Positions 35,807 to 44,994 of a stretch of 64,000 nt of DNA are shown here, in pieces (positions within the stretch are counted from its first letter, which is position 1; each line of letters begins with the position of its first letter). The stretch is from assembly GCF_027922365.1 (NCBI RefSeq), contig NZ_BSFN01000002.1, positions 434,001 through 498,000 on the forward strand, in the 5' to 3' direction. Source of the stretch: Pseudomonas turukhanskensis. GTDB taxonomy: Bacteria; Pseudomonadota; Gammaproteobacteria; Pseudomonadales; Pseudomonadaceae. Under the pieces are notes generated by a model, which made no database searches, was not told the origin of the DNA, and saw only the letters and a list, made by a program, of their open reading frames with translations. The position numbers and the translations under genes are program-made.

Positions 35807-38800
35807 TCACGGCATAGCGCATTGGCTATTGGCGAGCAGATACGGCTGCAGTATCGGCGCCATCCCTTTGAGCACTTGCACCGGCAACGCGGAGGTAAAG
35901 CGGAACCCCTCTGCCGCGCGCCCCGGCACAAACGCGGTCAAGGTGCCGAAGTGCTTTTCCCCCAGATAGAACACAAAGGTCGCCGTGCGGTTAAGCGACC
36001 GCGAGCTGAGAACGCGCCCGCCGGTGCCCACGCTTTCAATGCGGTTATCGCCAGTGCCGGTTTTACCGCCCAGGGTCATCGCGCTGCCATCGGCCTCGCT
36101 GAAGCTGCCGTTCAACCGCCGCGCCGTGCCCTTGGCGACCACTTGCGCCAGCGCGCCGCGCAGCGCGCTGGCCACTTCGCTGGAGAGCACCCGCTTGCCT
36201 TGATCGGGTTCGATGCCCAGGCGAGTCTCATAGGGCGTGTCGGCGGCAAAGTGCAAGCTGTCGATACGCAGCGTGGGCTGGCGAATGCCGTCGTTGAGGA
36301 TAATGCCCATCAGCTCGGCCAGCGCTGCCGGGCGGTCACCGGAGCTACCGATGGCGGTGGCGAGCGACGGCACCAAGTGGTCGAAGGGGTAGCCCACACG
36401 CTGCCAGCGCTGATGAATATCGAGGAAGGCCTCCACCTCCAGCATGATGCGAATCCGGCTGTCGCGGGCGCGCTTGTGCCGGCTTTTGAACAGCCAACCA
36501 TACACTTCCTGGCGCTGCGCGTTACTGGCACTGACCGCTTCATTGAAGCTGGCTTGCGGGTGCAGTTGCAGATAGCCCAGCAGCCACAGCTCCAACGGGT
36601 GAACGCGGGCGATGTAGCCCTGGTCGGGCAGGCTGTAGGCGCCCGGGCCGTATTTGCCGTATAGCTCATGCACCCGCGCCGGCCCGACTTTCTCGTCGCT
36701 CAGGTGGGCATTGATAAAGGTGCCGAAGGTGGCCTCGTCCACATCCGGCATCAGGTAGCGGTGCACCGCCGCCAGGCGCGAAGCGGTGGGGTGCATGCCG
36801 TCGAGAAAGGTGTCCAGGCGTTCGGTGGCGTTCTTGTTCTGGTATTTGCGCCAGAAACGCAGCAAAAACACCGTGCCTTCGTGGTCGGCAAAGCGCTGCA
36901 GGTAATCCTGGCGGCGCGGGTCGTGGTCGTCCTTGAGCAGCTCGGCGCTGCTGTTGCTGGCCTGGTAGGTGCTGTAGCGCACCACGTCGCGCATCAGGCG
37001 GATAAAGGGCAGGTTGATCGACTCTTGCAGCGCTTCGCGCAGCGTGGGGTTGCGGCCGTTGTCTTCGCGGCGAAAGTTATTGAAATGGTGCAAACCGCCG
37101 CCGGTAAAGAAACTTTCGCCGGGGCTGGCGGAGTAATGGCGTTCCAGCGCGGCGTCGAGCATGGCGGCGAGGCTGGGGTCGTTGCCGCTGGCCAGGTAAT
37201 CCACGGCCCATTGGGTAAGGCGGTCTTGCTCGGGTACCTCCACCTTGCGCAACTGCGCCGGCGTCTGGCCGATAAAGCGCTGATGCAGTTCGTCGATGAT
37301 TTCCAAGTACGTGGTCAGCACCCGCAGCTTGGCGGTGGAGCCCAGCTCCAGCTTGCTGCCTTCGTTGATATCGAAGGGTTGGTCGGTGCTGTCGGTTTGC
37401 ACCCGCACCCGCGAGCCGTCGGCGGTGCGTTCGAACAGGGTGAAGCTGTAACGCACATCCTGGGTGGTTTGCGCGGTCAGCAGGTGGTCGCCGAGCAGGC
37501 CCGTATTGGCGGCGAAGGCCGGGTCGGCCAGGCGTTGCAGGTAATCGCTGGCGGCCTGCTGCAACTGGCCATTGAGGGTGGTGGTGGCGGCCAGGTCAAG
37601 GCGGTCGAGATCGTACAGCGGTTTGTTCAGCAAGGTGGAAAGACGGCTGCGGGCCACGCTGATGCCCTTGTTGGTTTCCACCGGCTGCACACCGGGCTGG
37701 GCGGCGAGGTCGCGCCAGGTGGTTTTGCTCGCCAGGGCGGCGTCGCGCAGGGGGCGGTCGATTACGCCGCCATTGGCCAGCAGGCGGATATGGCTGTCGG
37801 TCAGTGTGGCCAGTTGGCTATGGCCCTGCGCCAGGTAATAAGAAGGCCGGCGCTGGGCAATCATCAGCGACAGCACCTGACGCAGCGCCAACCCGCGTTC
37901 ACTCAACGGGGCGTGGGCATCGCTGAGCGTCTGGTTGACCTGGTTGAAATCGGCGCCATACCAAACCCGCAAGCCATCGGCCAGGCCATGCACCTCGCCA
38001 TACCCCGGCGCTGCCGACAGCGGCACGCTATTGAGGTAATCGCGCACGATATTCTGCCGCGCCGCCAGGGTTTGCGCGCCGCCCTGGTAGGCCCGCACGC
38101 TGGCCGAGAGCATTTGCATCAGTTTGTCTTTGGCCGACAGTGTCAGGCCGTCTGGCGAGTGCCGGTATTTTTCCAACTGCGTAGCCAGGGTGCTGCCGCC
38201 GGAGGACTGGCCTTGCACATCAAGCTTCTTCCCGATCTGGGTGAGCGCCGCCATGGCAAAGCGCGGCCAGTCCACGGCGGGGTTGCTCAGCGGCTGCTGG
38301 CTGTCGAGCAAATCGCGGTTTTCGATAAACAGCAGGCTATTGACCACCAGCGGCGGAATATCGGCAAAGCCGGCATACAGTTGCTGTGGATAGGTGAAGC
38401 CGTAGAGCGGCAGGCCACGGCAGTCGGCAATGGCCAGGCCGCTCTGTAATTTCTCTGGATACGGAATGAAAAAGCCGTGTTGGCTGTAGTTCAGCAGCGC
38501 GGGAGAAAAACGGGTTTGCTGCTCGATCTGGTAATCACGCTGCTGCAGGCGTTCCAGCATCTGCGGCAGATAGGCATAGCCCAGGCGTTTATCGAAGGGG
38601 CCGTCTTCGGGATAGCGGATGGCGGAGCTGGGGCCGTCCGCCAGCTGATACGTAAGCGTGGCGGCATAGTGGCTGAGCTCGCGAGACTGGTATGTGGCGG
38701 TCCGGATTTCCTCGTAAGCCAGCCAACCGACCGCCAGAACGACCAGTACAAACGTCAGCCAAAAGGTACGGCGCAACGCGCGGCGCCAGGGGGAACGGGG

Positions 38801-38893
38801 TGGTGGGCGTTTGGCTGAAGGCGAAGGGCTGGCAGTCAGGCCGGGCACCGAGTGCTCAGCCGGGGTAGCGTTCGATTGCCATAGTGCGCCCAT
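35807..38893 (-). CDS. Class A penicillin-binding protein-like enzyme (transglycosylase + transpeptidase)
   Basis: Predicted inner-membrane peptidoglycan synthase of 1028 residues. The start is ATG at 38893 (MGALWQSNATP); a longer open frame to 39301 overlaps the divergent methyltransferase gene and is rejected. A cytoplasmic tail and one helix (FWLTFVLVVLAVGWLAY) precede the GT51 domain, with Glu191 in LFIENRDLL and the GGSTLATQLEKY motif. The transpeptidase domain has Ser519 in GSTAK, SIN (Ser625) and KTGTG (Lys944). It is longer than typical PBP1a/1b, with an extended helical region between the SIN and KTG motifs. All key residues are present, so it is probably active. Confidence 0.88.
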   Translation of the reverse strand: MGALWQSNATPAEHSVPGLTASPSPSAKRPPPRSPWRRALRRTFWLTFVLVVLAVGWLAYEEIRTATYQSRELSHYAATLTYQLADGPSSAIRYPEDGPFDKRLGYAYLPQMLERLQQRDYQIEQQTRFSPALLNYSQHGFFIPYPEKLQSGLAIADCRGLPLYGFTYPQQLYAGFADIPPLVVNSLLFIENRDLLDSQQPLSNPAVDWPRFAMAALTQIGKKLDVQGQSSGGSTLATQLEKYRHSPDGLTLSAKDKLMQMLSASVRAYQGGAQTLAARQNIVRDYLNSVPLSAAPGYGEVHGLADGLRVWYGADFNQVNQTLSDAHAPLSERGLALRQVLSLMIAQRRPSYYLAQGHSQLATLTDSHIRLLANGGVIDRPLRDAALASKTTWRDLAAQPGVQPVETNKGISVARSRLSTLLNKPLYDLDRLDLAATTTLNGQLQQAASDYLQRLADPAFAANTGLLGDHLLTAQTTQDVRYSFTLFERTADGSRVRVQTDSTDQPFDINEGSKLELGSTAKLRVLTTYLEIIDELHQRFIGQTPAQLRKVEVPEQDRLTQWAVDYLASGNDPSLAAMLDAALERHYSASPGESFFTGGGLHHFNNFRREDNGRNPTLREALQESINLPFIRLMRDVVRYSTYQASNSSAELLKDDHDPRRQDYLQRFADHEGTVFLLRFWRKYQNKNATERLDTFLDGMHPTASRLAAVHRYLMPDVDEATFGTFINAHLSDEKVGPARVHELYGKYGPGAYSLPDQGYIARVHPLELWLLGYLQLHPQASFNEAVSASNAQRQEVYGWLFKSRHKRARDSRIRIMLEVEAFLDIHQRWQRVGYPFDHLVPSLATAIGSSGDRPAALAELMGIILNDGIRQPTLRIDSLHFAADTPYETRLGIEPDQGKRVLSSEVASALRGALAQVVAKGTARRLNGSFSEADGSAMTLGGKTGTGDNRIESVGTGGRVLSSRSLNRTATFVFYLGEKHFGTLTAFVPGRAAEGFRFTSALPVQVLKGMAPILQPYLLANSQCAMP

Positions 38894-39022
38894 ATCAAAT
38901 TGGCCTTGGCTCTGCGTTGCTCTGCATGGAGTAAAGCTTAGACGCTGTTGTCGGCGGCAAAATGCGGTTAACGTTCCTGCGCGAAAAAAATCTTCTCCGA
39001 GCCTGAACATTCGAGCCCGACC

Positions 39023-39703
39023 ATGCAGCGCGACCACCGAGAACAGCTCAACTTCAGCTGGCAGGCCAACGCCGACGCCTGGACCGCCGCCGTGCGCGAA
39101 CAGCGCATTGAAAGCCGCCGGCTGGTTACCGACGCCGCCATCTTGCGCGCCATTCTGGCCTGCGAGCCCAAACGGGTGCTGGACATCGGTTGCGGCGAAG
39201 GCTGGCTGTGCCGAGGCCTGATGGCCCATGGCATTGAAGCGGTCGGGGTAGACGCCTCGGTGCCGCTGATTGAAACCGCGCGGGCCATCTGCTCCGGGCA
39301 ATACCGTGTGTGCGGCTACGCCGAGCTGGAAGAACAGGCGCCGCTACTGGGTAAATTCGACGTACTGGTATGCAACTTCGCCCTGCTCGACGAACCGCTG
39401 GCACCCGTGCTCACCACCCTGCACAAACTGCTGTCGCCCGGCGGCGTGCTGCTGATTCAAACCATCCACCCCTGGAGCTCGCGTGGCCAAGGGCAATACC
39501 AGGACGGCTGGCGCGTGGAACACTTCGAAGGCTTCGGCGAAGGCTTTGCCGAACCCATGCCCTGGTTCTTCCGCACCCTGGAATCGTGGCTGACCCTGCT
39601 CGCCGAAACCGACTGGCGCCTGCAATGGCTACAAGAACCGCTGCACCCCGAGAGCGAGCAGCCGGTGTCGCTGCTGCTATTACTGAAATCCGGATTGAAA
39701 TAA
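39023..39703 (+). CDS. Class I SAM-dependent methyltransferase
   Basis: Cytoplasmic methyltransferase of 226 residues. Motif I is VLDIGCGEGWLCRGL, followed by the acidic residue at the end of strand 2 (AVGVDAS), motif II-like FDVLVCNFAL, and LSPGGVLLIQTIHPW. The C-terminal part is rich in tryptophan and aromatic residues (PMPWFFRTLESWLTLLAETD), typical of small-molecule methyltransferases of the UbiE/SmtA type. It is transcribed divergently from the PBP gene over a 129-base gap. The substrate is unknown. Confidence 0.88.
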   Translation: MQRDHREQLNFSWQANADAWTAAVREQRIESRRLVTDAAILRAILACEPKRVLDIGCGEGWLCRGLMAHGIEAVGVDASVPLIETARAICSGQYRVCGYAELEEQAPLLGKFDVLVCNFALLDEPLAPVLTTLHKLLSPGGVLLIQTIHPWSSRGQGQYQDGWRVEHFEGFGEGFAEPMPWFFRTLESWLTLLAETDWRLQWLQEPLHPESEQPVSLLLLLKSGLK

Positions 39704-39737
39704 AAACAGCGCTTCGGCTTTTGCTTTGCTTTTGATC

Positions 39738-40050
39738 GTGATCTACCCGCCCCTTGAGCGCAGGCCGAGCGTAGTCGTCGCGTAAGGGGTTGAGCGGCCG
39801 GGAGCCGCGAAAGGCGTGAGGGCCATGGATGGCCCTTCTCGCCGGCCCCTGAAGCGGCGACGTAGCGAGGGTAGTTTTCACGCAGTGAAAACCCAAGGTG
39901 GGGGCAAGATTTTTTGGTTTCTTTTTCATCGACCGGAAAAAGAAACTCGCGCGTAAGGCGCGAAACAAAACGTTCAGCGCACGCGGTAAAACAGAAAAAA
40001 CACCGCTCGCCAGAAAACCGCAAAGGTGCGCGGAGCACACCCTACAAAAG
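39738..40050. repeat. Large dispersed structured repeat, copy B
   Basis: Second copy of the element at 18315-18795, sharing the same ordered landmarks: GTGATCTACCCGCCCC, the palindromic GGGCCATGGATGGCCC, GGGGCAAGATTTTTTGG, the GTTTCTTTTTC/GAAAAAGAAAC hairpin, the TCGCGC hairpin and a closing GCGGAGCACACCCTAC. It has only one terminal unit, not the tandem array of copy A. It fills the 391-base gap between the methyltransferase and aldo/keto reductase genes, in the same orientation as copy A. Confidence 0.85.
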
Positions 40051-40094
40051 CTACTGCGTAACGCACACGGAATTGAAAAGGAAGGACCCCCTCC

Positions 40095-40916
40095 ATGCAC
40101 ACTGTCCACCTCGCCAACCAAACCCTCCCCGCCATCGGCCAAGGCACCTGGCGCATGGGCGAGCGCGCCAGCGAGCAAAAGGCCGAAGTCGCCGCCCTGC
40201 GCCAGGGCGTAGAACTGGGCATGACCCTGATCGACACCGCCGAAATGTACGGCGAAGGCGGTGCCGAAGAAATAGTGGGCCAAGCCCTGCAAGGCATCCG
40301 CGACCAGGTTTACCTGGTCAGCAAGGTCTACCCCCACAACGCCAGCCGCCACGGCACTATCGAGGCGTGCGAGCGCAGCCTCAAACGCCTGCGCACCGAC
40401 ACCATCGACCTCTACCTGCTGCACTGGCGCGGCCAGCACCCGCTGGAAGAAACCGTGGAAGCCTTCGAACGCCTGCGTGAGCAAGGCAAGATCGGCCGGT
40501 GGGGCGTATCCAATTTCGACCTCGACGATATGCACGAACTCGCCAACCCCACCTGCGCCACCAACCAGGTGCTCTACAGCCTGGAACAACGCGGCGTGGG
40601 GTTCGACCTGCTGCCCTGGTGCCAGCAACAGGGCATGCCCTTAATGGCCTACTGCCCGGTAGGCCAGGGCGGGCGCCTGCTCGTCGATGCCACTCTGTGC
40701 CAGATAGCCGAGCGCCGGAATGCCACCCCGGCTCAGGTGGCACTGGCCTGGCTGGCGCAGCAGGGCGGGGTGATTGCCATTCCCAAGGCCGTTACCCCGG
40801 CCCATGTGCGTGCCAATGCCGCTGCGCTGGAGCTGACCCTGGACGCCGCCGACCTGCGTCTGCTCGACGGCGTCTTCCCGCCGCCCACCCGTAAACGCCC
40901 TTTGGCCATGGTGTAA
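40095..40916 (+). CDS. Aldo/keto reductase
   Basis: NADPH-dependent aldo/keto reductase of 273 residues with AAGGA eight bases before the ATG. The catalytic tetrad is recognisable: Asp and Tyr in MTLIDTAEMYGEG, Lys in VYLVSKVYP, and His in YLLHWRGQHPL. The C-terminal cofactor segment is VIAIPKAVTPAHVRANAAAL. The family reduces diverse aldehydes and ketones and the substrate is not evident. The gene ends seven bases before the cyclase gene, so the two are probably co-transcribed. Confidence 0.92.
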   Translation: MHTVHLANQTLPAIGQGTWRMGERASEQKAEVAALRQGVELGMTLIDTAEMYGEGGAEEIVGQALQGIRDQVYLVSKVYPHNASRHGTIEACERSLKRLRTDTIDLYLLHWRGQHPLEETVEAFERLREQGKIGRWGVSNFDLDDMHELANPTCATNQVLYSLEQRGVGFDLLPWCQQQGMPLMAYCPVGQGGRLLVDATLCQIAERRNATPAQVALAWLAQQGGVIAIPKAVTPAHVRANAAALELTLDAADLRLLDGVFPPPTRKRPLAMV

Positions 40917-40923
40917 GAAACGA

Positions 40924-43026
40924 ATGCGCAAACGCCGAGGGGTGTCGCCCAGTCTGCTCAGTTGTGCCGTGGTGTTGCTTGGGTGCATGGCCGTGCTGGT
41001 GCTGGCACCGTTGCCGGTGCAACAGCTGCACAACGCCGTGTTCGACCAGTTCCAGCGCTGGCAGCCGCGCGAATACACCGGTGCGCCAGTGCGCATTATC
41101 GACCTCGACGAAGCCAGCCTGGCTCGCCTGGGCCAATGGCCCTGGCCGCGCACGCGGGTGGCCGAGCTGGTGGACAAATTGCGCGAAGCCGGCACGGCGG
41201 CGATTGTCTTCGACGTGCTGTTCGCCGAGCCGGACCGCACCTCGCCGGCCTTGCTGTTGCAGGACCAAGGCCTGGACGACGCGCTGCTCAGCCAGTTGCA
41301 GGCATTGCCCGACCACGACAGCCAACTGGCCACGGCGCTGGCCAGCAGCAACGCGGTGCTGGGTTTTGGCACCGAGCGGCGGCCAGGCGCTAACGGCTTG
41401 CCGTTGAGTCGCTACGGTCTGGTGGCGACCGAGCCGTCGCCGATACCGTTTCTGCCGCAGTACGCCTCTGCCGTGCGGGCACTGCCGGTGCTGGAACAAG
41501 CCGCCCTTGGCAGCGGTGCATTGACGTTCGATCCTGATACCGACGGCGTGGTGCGCAAGGTGCCGCTGCTGGTGGCCTTGGGCGACCAGGCGCGGCCGTC
41601 GCTGGTGGCCGAGGCGCTGCGGGTGGCGCAGCGTTCGCCCTTGTACCGGGTGCACACCGGGGAGGCCGGTATAGAGCGCATCGATATCGGCCGTCTGCAA
41701 ATTCCCACCAACCGCCGTGGCGAGCTGTGGGTGCATTTCACCGTGCCGCAGGCGGTGCGCACCATTGCCGCCTGGCAAGTGCTGGCCGGGCAGGCGCCTG
41801 CCGGGTTGCAAGGCAGCATCGCCCTCATCGGCACCTCGGCCCAGGGCCTGCAAGACCTGCGCTTTAGCCCGCTGGGCGGGATCATTCCGGGTGTGGAGGT
41901 GCACGCACAGGCGCTGGAGCAAATACTGAGCGGCGAATACCTTCAGCGGCCGGGCTGGGCACCGGCCGTGGAGGCGCTGGCGTTGCTGCTGGGCGGCTTG
42001 TTGGTGTGCCTGCTGGCGCTGCGCGTGCGTGCGCTGCCGGCGGCCGGGCTGACGCTGCTGCTTATCGCTACGCTCAATGGCCTGGCGTGGTACGCCTTTA
42101 GCGTTGAGCGCCTGCTGCTCGACCTGTTTACTCCGGGCCTGGGCCTGGCGCTGCTCTACAGCGTGGCGAGCATCAGCCATCACGTGGCCAGTGAGCGCGA
42201 GCAGCGCTGGGTGCGCGAGGCGTTTTCCCGCTATGTGTCGCCAAACCTGGTCAAGCACCTGGTGGATAACCCCGGCCAACTGACCCTGGGCGGTCATCGG
42301 CAGGTGTGCAGTTTTGTGTTTACCGACCTCACCGGCTTTACCGAAATGATGGAGCGGCAAACACCGGAGGCGGTGGTCAGCCTGCTTAACGATTATCTGG
42401 AACAGGTGATCGGCATTGCTTTCCGTCACGACGGCACGTTGGACCGCATTGTCGGTGATGCCGTGGCCATCATGTTTTCTGCGCCGTTGCCCCAGGCCGA
42501 TCACGCGCAGCGGGCATTGAGCTGCGCGCTGGAAATCGACCGCTTTGCCCAAGGCTATGTCGCCCAGTTGCAGGCCCGTGGCATCGCCTTCGGTCAAACC
42601 CGTATCGGCGTGCACAGCGGCGAAGTGGTAGTGGGCAACTTCGGCGGCTCGACCATCTTTGACTACCGCGCCTTGGGCGACCCGGTGAACACCACGTCGC
42701 GCCTGGAAAGCCTTAACCAGTACCTGGGCACCCGCGTATGCGTGTCGGCCGCTATCGCGCGCAGTAACCCGCAGGTGCCCATGCGCGCGGTGGGCAAGGT
42801 GCAACTGAAGGGCAAGTCGGCGGCGGTGGAAGTGTTTGAGCCTTTGCAGGCGGTGGACGATGCGTATGACGCCGCCCACCTGCTCTTGATGACGGGGGAT
42901 GCGGGGGCATTGGCGGCGTTTACGGCGCTGCATGAACAGCGGCCGGCGGATGGCTTGGTGCGGTTTCATTGGCAGCGGTTGGCGGCCGGGGAACGTGGCG
43001 ATGCGTTTGCCATGACCCGCAAGTAG
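40924..43026 (+). CDS. CHASE2-domain adenylate/guanylate cyclase
   Basis: Membrane class III nucleotide cyclase of 700 residues. One N-terminal helix precedes a large periplasmic CHASE2 sensing domain (residues about 35-330), two to three further helices follow (about 340-410), and the C-terminal cyclase domain spans about 455-630. Metal-binding Asp468 (FTDLTGFTEMM) and Asp512 (IVGDAVAIMF) are present, as are IGVHSGEVVVGNFG and DYRALGDPVNTTSRLESLNQ, so the domain should be catalytic. Whether it makes cAMP or cGMP is not decided; class III enzymes of this type usually make cAMP. It follows the aldo/keto reductase gene. Confidence 0.92.
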   Translation: MRKRRGVSPSLLSCAVVLLGCMAVLVLAPLPVQQLHNAVFDQFQRWQPREYTGAPVRIIDLDEASLARLGQWPWPRTRVAELVDKLREAGTAAIVFDVLFAEPDRTSPALLLQDQGLDDALLSQLQALPDHDSQLATALASSNAVLGFGTERRPGANGLPLSRYGLVATEPSPIPFLPQYASAVRALPVLEQAALGSGALTFDPDTDGVVRKVPLLVALGDQARPSLVAEALRVAQRSPLYRVHTGEAGIERIDIGRLQIPTNRRGELWVHFTVPQAVRTIAAWQVLAGQAPAGLQGSIALIGTSAQGLQDLRFSPLGGIIPGVEVHAQALEQILSGEYLQRPGWAPAVEALALLLGGLLVCLLALRVRALPAAGLTLLLIATLNGLAWYAFSVERLLLDLFTPGLGLALLYSVASISHHVASEREQRWVREAFSRYVSPNLVKHLVDNPGQLTLGGHRQVCSFVFTDLTGFTEMMERQTPEAVVSLLNDYLEQVIGIAFRHDGTLDRIVGDAVAIMFSAPLPQADHAQRALSCALEIDRFAQGYVAQLQARGIAFGQTRIGVHSGEVVVGNFGGSTIFDYRALGDPVNTTSRLESLNQYLGTRVCVSAAIARSNPQVPMRAVGKVQLKGKSAAVEVFEPLQAVDDAYDAAHLLLMTGDAGALAAFTALHEQRPADGLVRFHWQRLAAGERGDAFAMTRK

Positions 43027-43072
43027 ACCACACGCATTGAGACTGAAACTGCTGTCACCCGGAAGCTCAGCT

Positions 43073-43097
43073 CCGGTAGGAGCGGCCTCAGCCTCGA
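43073..43097. repeat. Single REP arm (unpaired)
   Basis: GGTAGGAGCGGCCTCAGCCT followed by CGATG matches one arm of the family seen as a pair at 44124-44189. No second arm is seen. It lies between the convergent cyclase and pirin genes, where a T run (TTTTTT) follows the hairpin and could help terminate the cyclase transcript. Confidence 0.65.
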
Positions 43098-43176
43098 TGT
43101 TTTTTAAACCCTTTTATGCCGTCAGGTCGTCGCACCGCTGTTCATCACGTTAATGTTTGATCGCGCGAATGCTCCA

Positions 43177-44016
43177 TCACGCCAATGTTCCATCACGGAA
43201 GTCGCGCAACGCCTGCTCCACTTCCTCACGGGTATTCATCACGAACGGCCCGTATTGCACGATGGGTTCGCCCAGCGGCTTGCCCGCCACCAGCAACACA
43301 TTGGCGCCCTGTTCGCTACCAAGGTGCAATTCACCCTGATCCGACAGCCGCACCAAGCGCCCGGCTTCCACCGTGCGCCCGTCAACTTGAAGGCTACCGT
43401 CATATACATACAGCATCACCCGATGCCCTTCGGGTAGGCGCGGCGCCACGCTGTGGCCTGCGCCCAGGCGCAAGTCGAACAGGTGGGGCTCGGTATTCGG
43501 GCGCTGCACGGCGCCGAGTTGCTGCACCTGGCCGTCGTCAAACTGCCCGGCGATTACCACCACTTCAACGCCTTGCGCGGTGTGAATACGCGGAATCTCG
43601 ACGGCGGGGATGTCGCGGTAGCCCGGGTCGCCGAGCTTGTCTTTGCCCGGAAGGTTGAGCCACAGCTGAAAGCCACGCATCACACCTTCTTCCTGCTCCG
43701 GCATTTCACTGTGGATGATGCCGCGCGCGGCGGTCATCCACTGCACGCCGCCGTTGCCGAGCAGGCCCACGTTGCCCAGGTGGTCTTCGTGGCGCATGCG
43801 GCCTTCAAGCATATAGGTGATGGTTTCAAACCCCCGGTGCGGGTGGGGCGGGAAGCCGGCGATGTAGTCGTCGGGGTTGACCGAGCCGAATTCATCGAGC
43901 ATCAGAAAGGGGTCGAAACGTTCCACGCCCAGGCCGCCGAACACACGGTTAAGGCGTACGCCAGCGCCGTCGGAGGCGGGTTGGCCGGGTTGGATGCTGA
44001 GGACGGTGCGGTTCAT
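43177..44016 (-). CDS. Pirin-family protein
   Basis: Cupin-fold protein of 279 residues. The frame opens at TTG 44031, but ATG at 44016 (MNRTVLSIQPGQPASDG) has GGAG nine bases upstream and is preferred. The iron-binding pirin motif is intact: FPPHPHRGFETITYMLEG, with the later His/Glu in GIIHSEMPEQ. Bacterial pirins have been linked to quercetinase activity and to regulation of central metabolism; which applies here is unknown. It stands alone, convergent with the cyclase gene. Confidence 0.93.
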   Translation of the reverse strand: MNRTVLSIQPGQPASDGAGVRLNRVFGGLGVERFDPFLMLDEFGSVNPDDYIAGFPPHPHRGFETITYMLEGRMRHEDHLGNVGLLGNGGVQWMTAARGIIHSEMPEQEEGVMRGFQLWLNLPGKDKLGDPGYRDIPAVEIPRIHTAQGVEVVVIAGQFDDGQVQQLGAVQRPNTEPHLFDLRLGAGHSVAPRLPEGHRVMLYVYDGSLQVDGRTVEAGRLVRLSDQGELHLGSEQGANVLLVAGKPLGEPIVQYGPFVMNTREEVEQALRDFRDGTLA

Positions 44017-44123
44017 GGCCAGAGGCTCCAATCAAGTGATGGCGCCATGGTAAAGCTTTCGATCAGATTGATTGGCTCGAAATTGGCGCTATATCAATCG
44101 AATTTATGAATGATTCGGCAGCG

Positions 44124-44189
44124 TGTAGGAGCGGCTTCAGCCTCGATGCTCGTGAGCTTGAAGGCATCGAGGCCAAATCCTCTCCTACA
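44124..44189. repeat. REPIN (GCGGCTTCAGCCTCGATG type)
   Basis: Inverted arms TGTAGGAGCGGCTTCAGCCT and an inverted copy ending CCTCTCCTACA lie between the pirin and mlaA genes, both on the minus strand. It belongs to the same family as 22401-22469. Confidence 0.85.
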
Positions 44190-44205
44190 ACACAGCGGGG
44201 ACTGC

Positions 44206-44994
44206 TTACTCGGCGATCTGCAACTTGCGCGCCTCGGTGTACACGTAGCGCACTTTCTCGTATTCGAACGGCGAGTTGGTCTGGCCGTAGCGGAAGGTGG
44301 TCACGTAGCGGCGGTCGATGGAGCGCAGCAGGAACAATTCCGGGTGGTCCTGGCTGACTTCGGCGACGTTGAGGAAGTTGATCTGCTGCTCGGCGGCAAA
44401 GTCGGCCACCAGGCCGCCGGTGTCGCGCAGGTTCGAGGGGCCCAGAATCGGCAGCATGATATAGGGGCCGGCCGGTACGCCGTAAAAACCCAGGGTCTGG
44501 CCGAAGTCTTCCGACTGCTTGGGCAGACCCATCATGGTCGCCGGGTCCCACAGGCCGGCAATGCCGATGGTGGTGTTCAGCAGCAGGCGGCCGGTGGTTG
44601 CCATCGAGCGCTGGCCTTTGAACTGCAGCAGGCTATTGAGCAGGTTGGGGATATCACCCAGGTTGCTAAAGAAGTTGCTCACGCCGCTGCGCACGAACTG
44701 CGGGGTGACGTAGCGATAGCCGTCGACCACCGGCAGAAACACCCACTCATCGAAGCGGTAGTTGAAGTGGTAGATGCGCCGGTTAACCGATTCCAGCGGG
44801 TCGTACACGTTAAGGGCATCGAGGGTCGAGCGCTCGAATTCACGCTGGTCCAGTCCCGCGTTGAATTTCAACGCTTTGAGCGGCTCGGTGAAACCGTCGG
44901 CTTCGGCAGCCACGCCTGGCGCGGATACCGGTTCGGCGGCGTAGGTGGCGCCGCTGGCGAGCAGCATGGCAAGCAGCAAGGATGTTTTAGTCAT
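44206..44994 (-). CDS. mlaA: MlaA (VacJ) family outer-membrane lipid-asymmetry protein
   Basis: Protein of 262 residues predicted to extract misplaced phospholipids from the outer leaflet of the outer membrane. Family motifs: DPLESVNRRIYHFNYRFDEW, FFSNLGDIPNLLNSLLQFK, TTIGIAGLWDPATMMGL and GPYIMLPILGPSNLRDTGG. The signal peptide (MTKTSLLLAMLLASGATYA) lacks a lipobox cysteine, whereas E. coli MlaA is a lipoprotein. The gene start overlaps the end of the hydrolase gene by eight bases, with GGAG upstream, so translation is coupled. The remaining mla genes are not in this window. Confidence 0.92.
   Translation of the reverse strand: MTKTSLLLAMLLASGATYAAEPVSAPGVAAEADGFTEPLKALKFNAGLDQREFERSTLDALNVYDPLESVNRRIYHFNYRFDEWVFLPVVDGYRYVTPQFVRSGVSNFFSNLGDIPNLLNSLLQFKGQRSMATTGRLLLNTTIGIAGLWDPATMMGLPKQSEDFGQTLGFYGVPAGPYIMLPILGPSNLRDTGGLVADFAAEQQINFLNVAEVSQDHPELFLLRSIDRRYVTTFRYGQTNSPFEYEKVRYVYTEARKLQIAE

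Noticed and set aside
38894..39301. N-terminal extension of the PBP-like frame by 136 residues
   Set aside because: It overlaps the divergent methyltransferase gene, has no membrane or PBP character, and a good ATG with the expected cytoplasmic tail lies at 38893.
39411..40628. Minus-strand frame of 405 codons over the methyltransferase, the large repeat and the aldo/keto reductase
   Set aside because: It is the complement of two well-supported genes and of non-coding repeat DNA.
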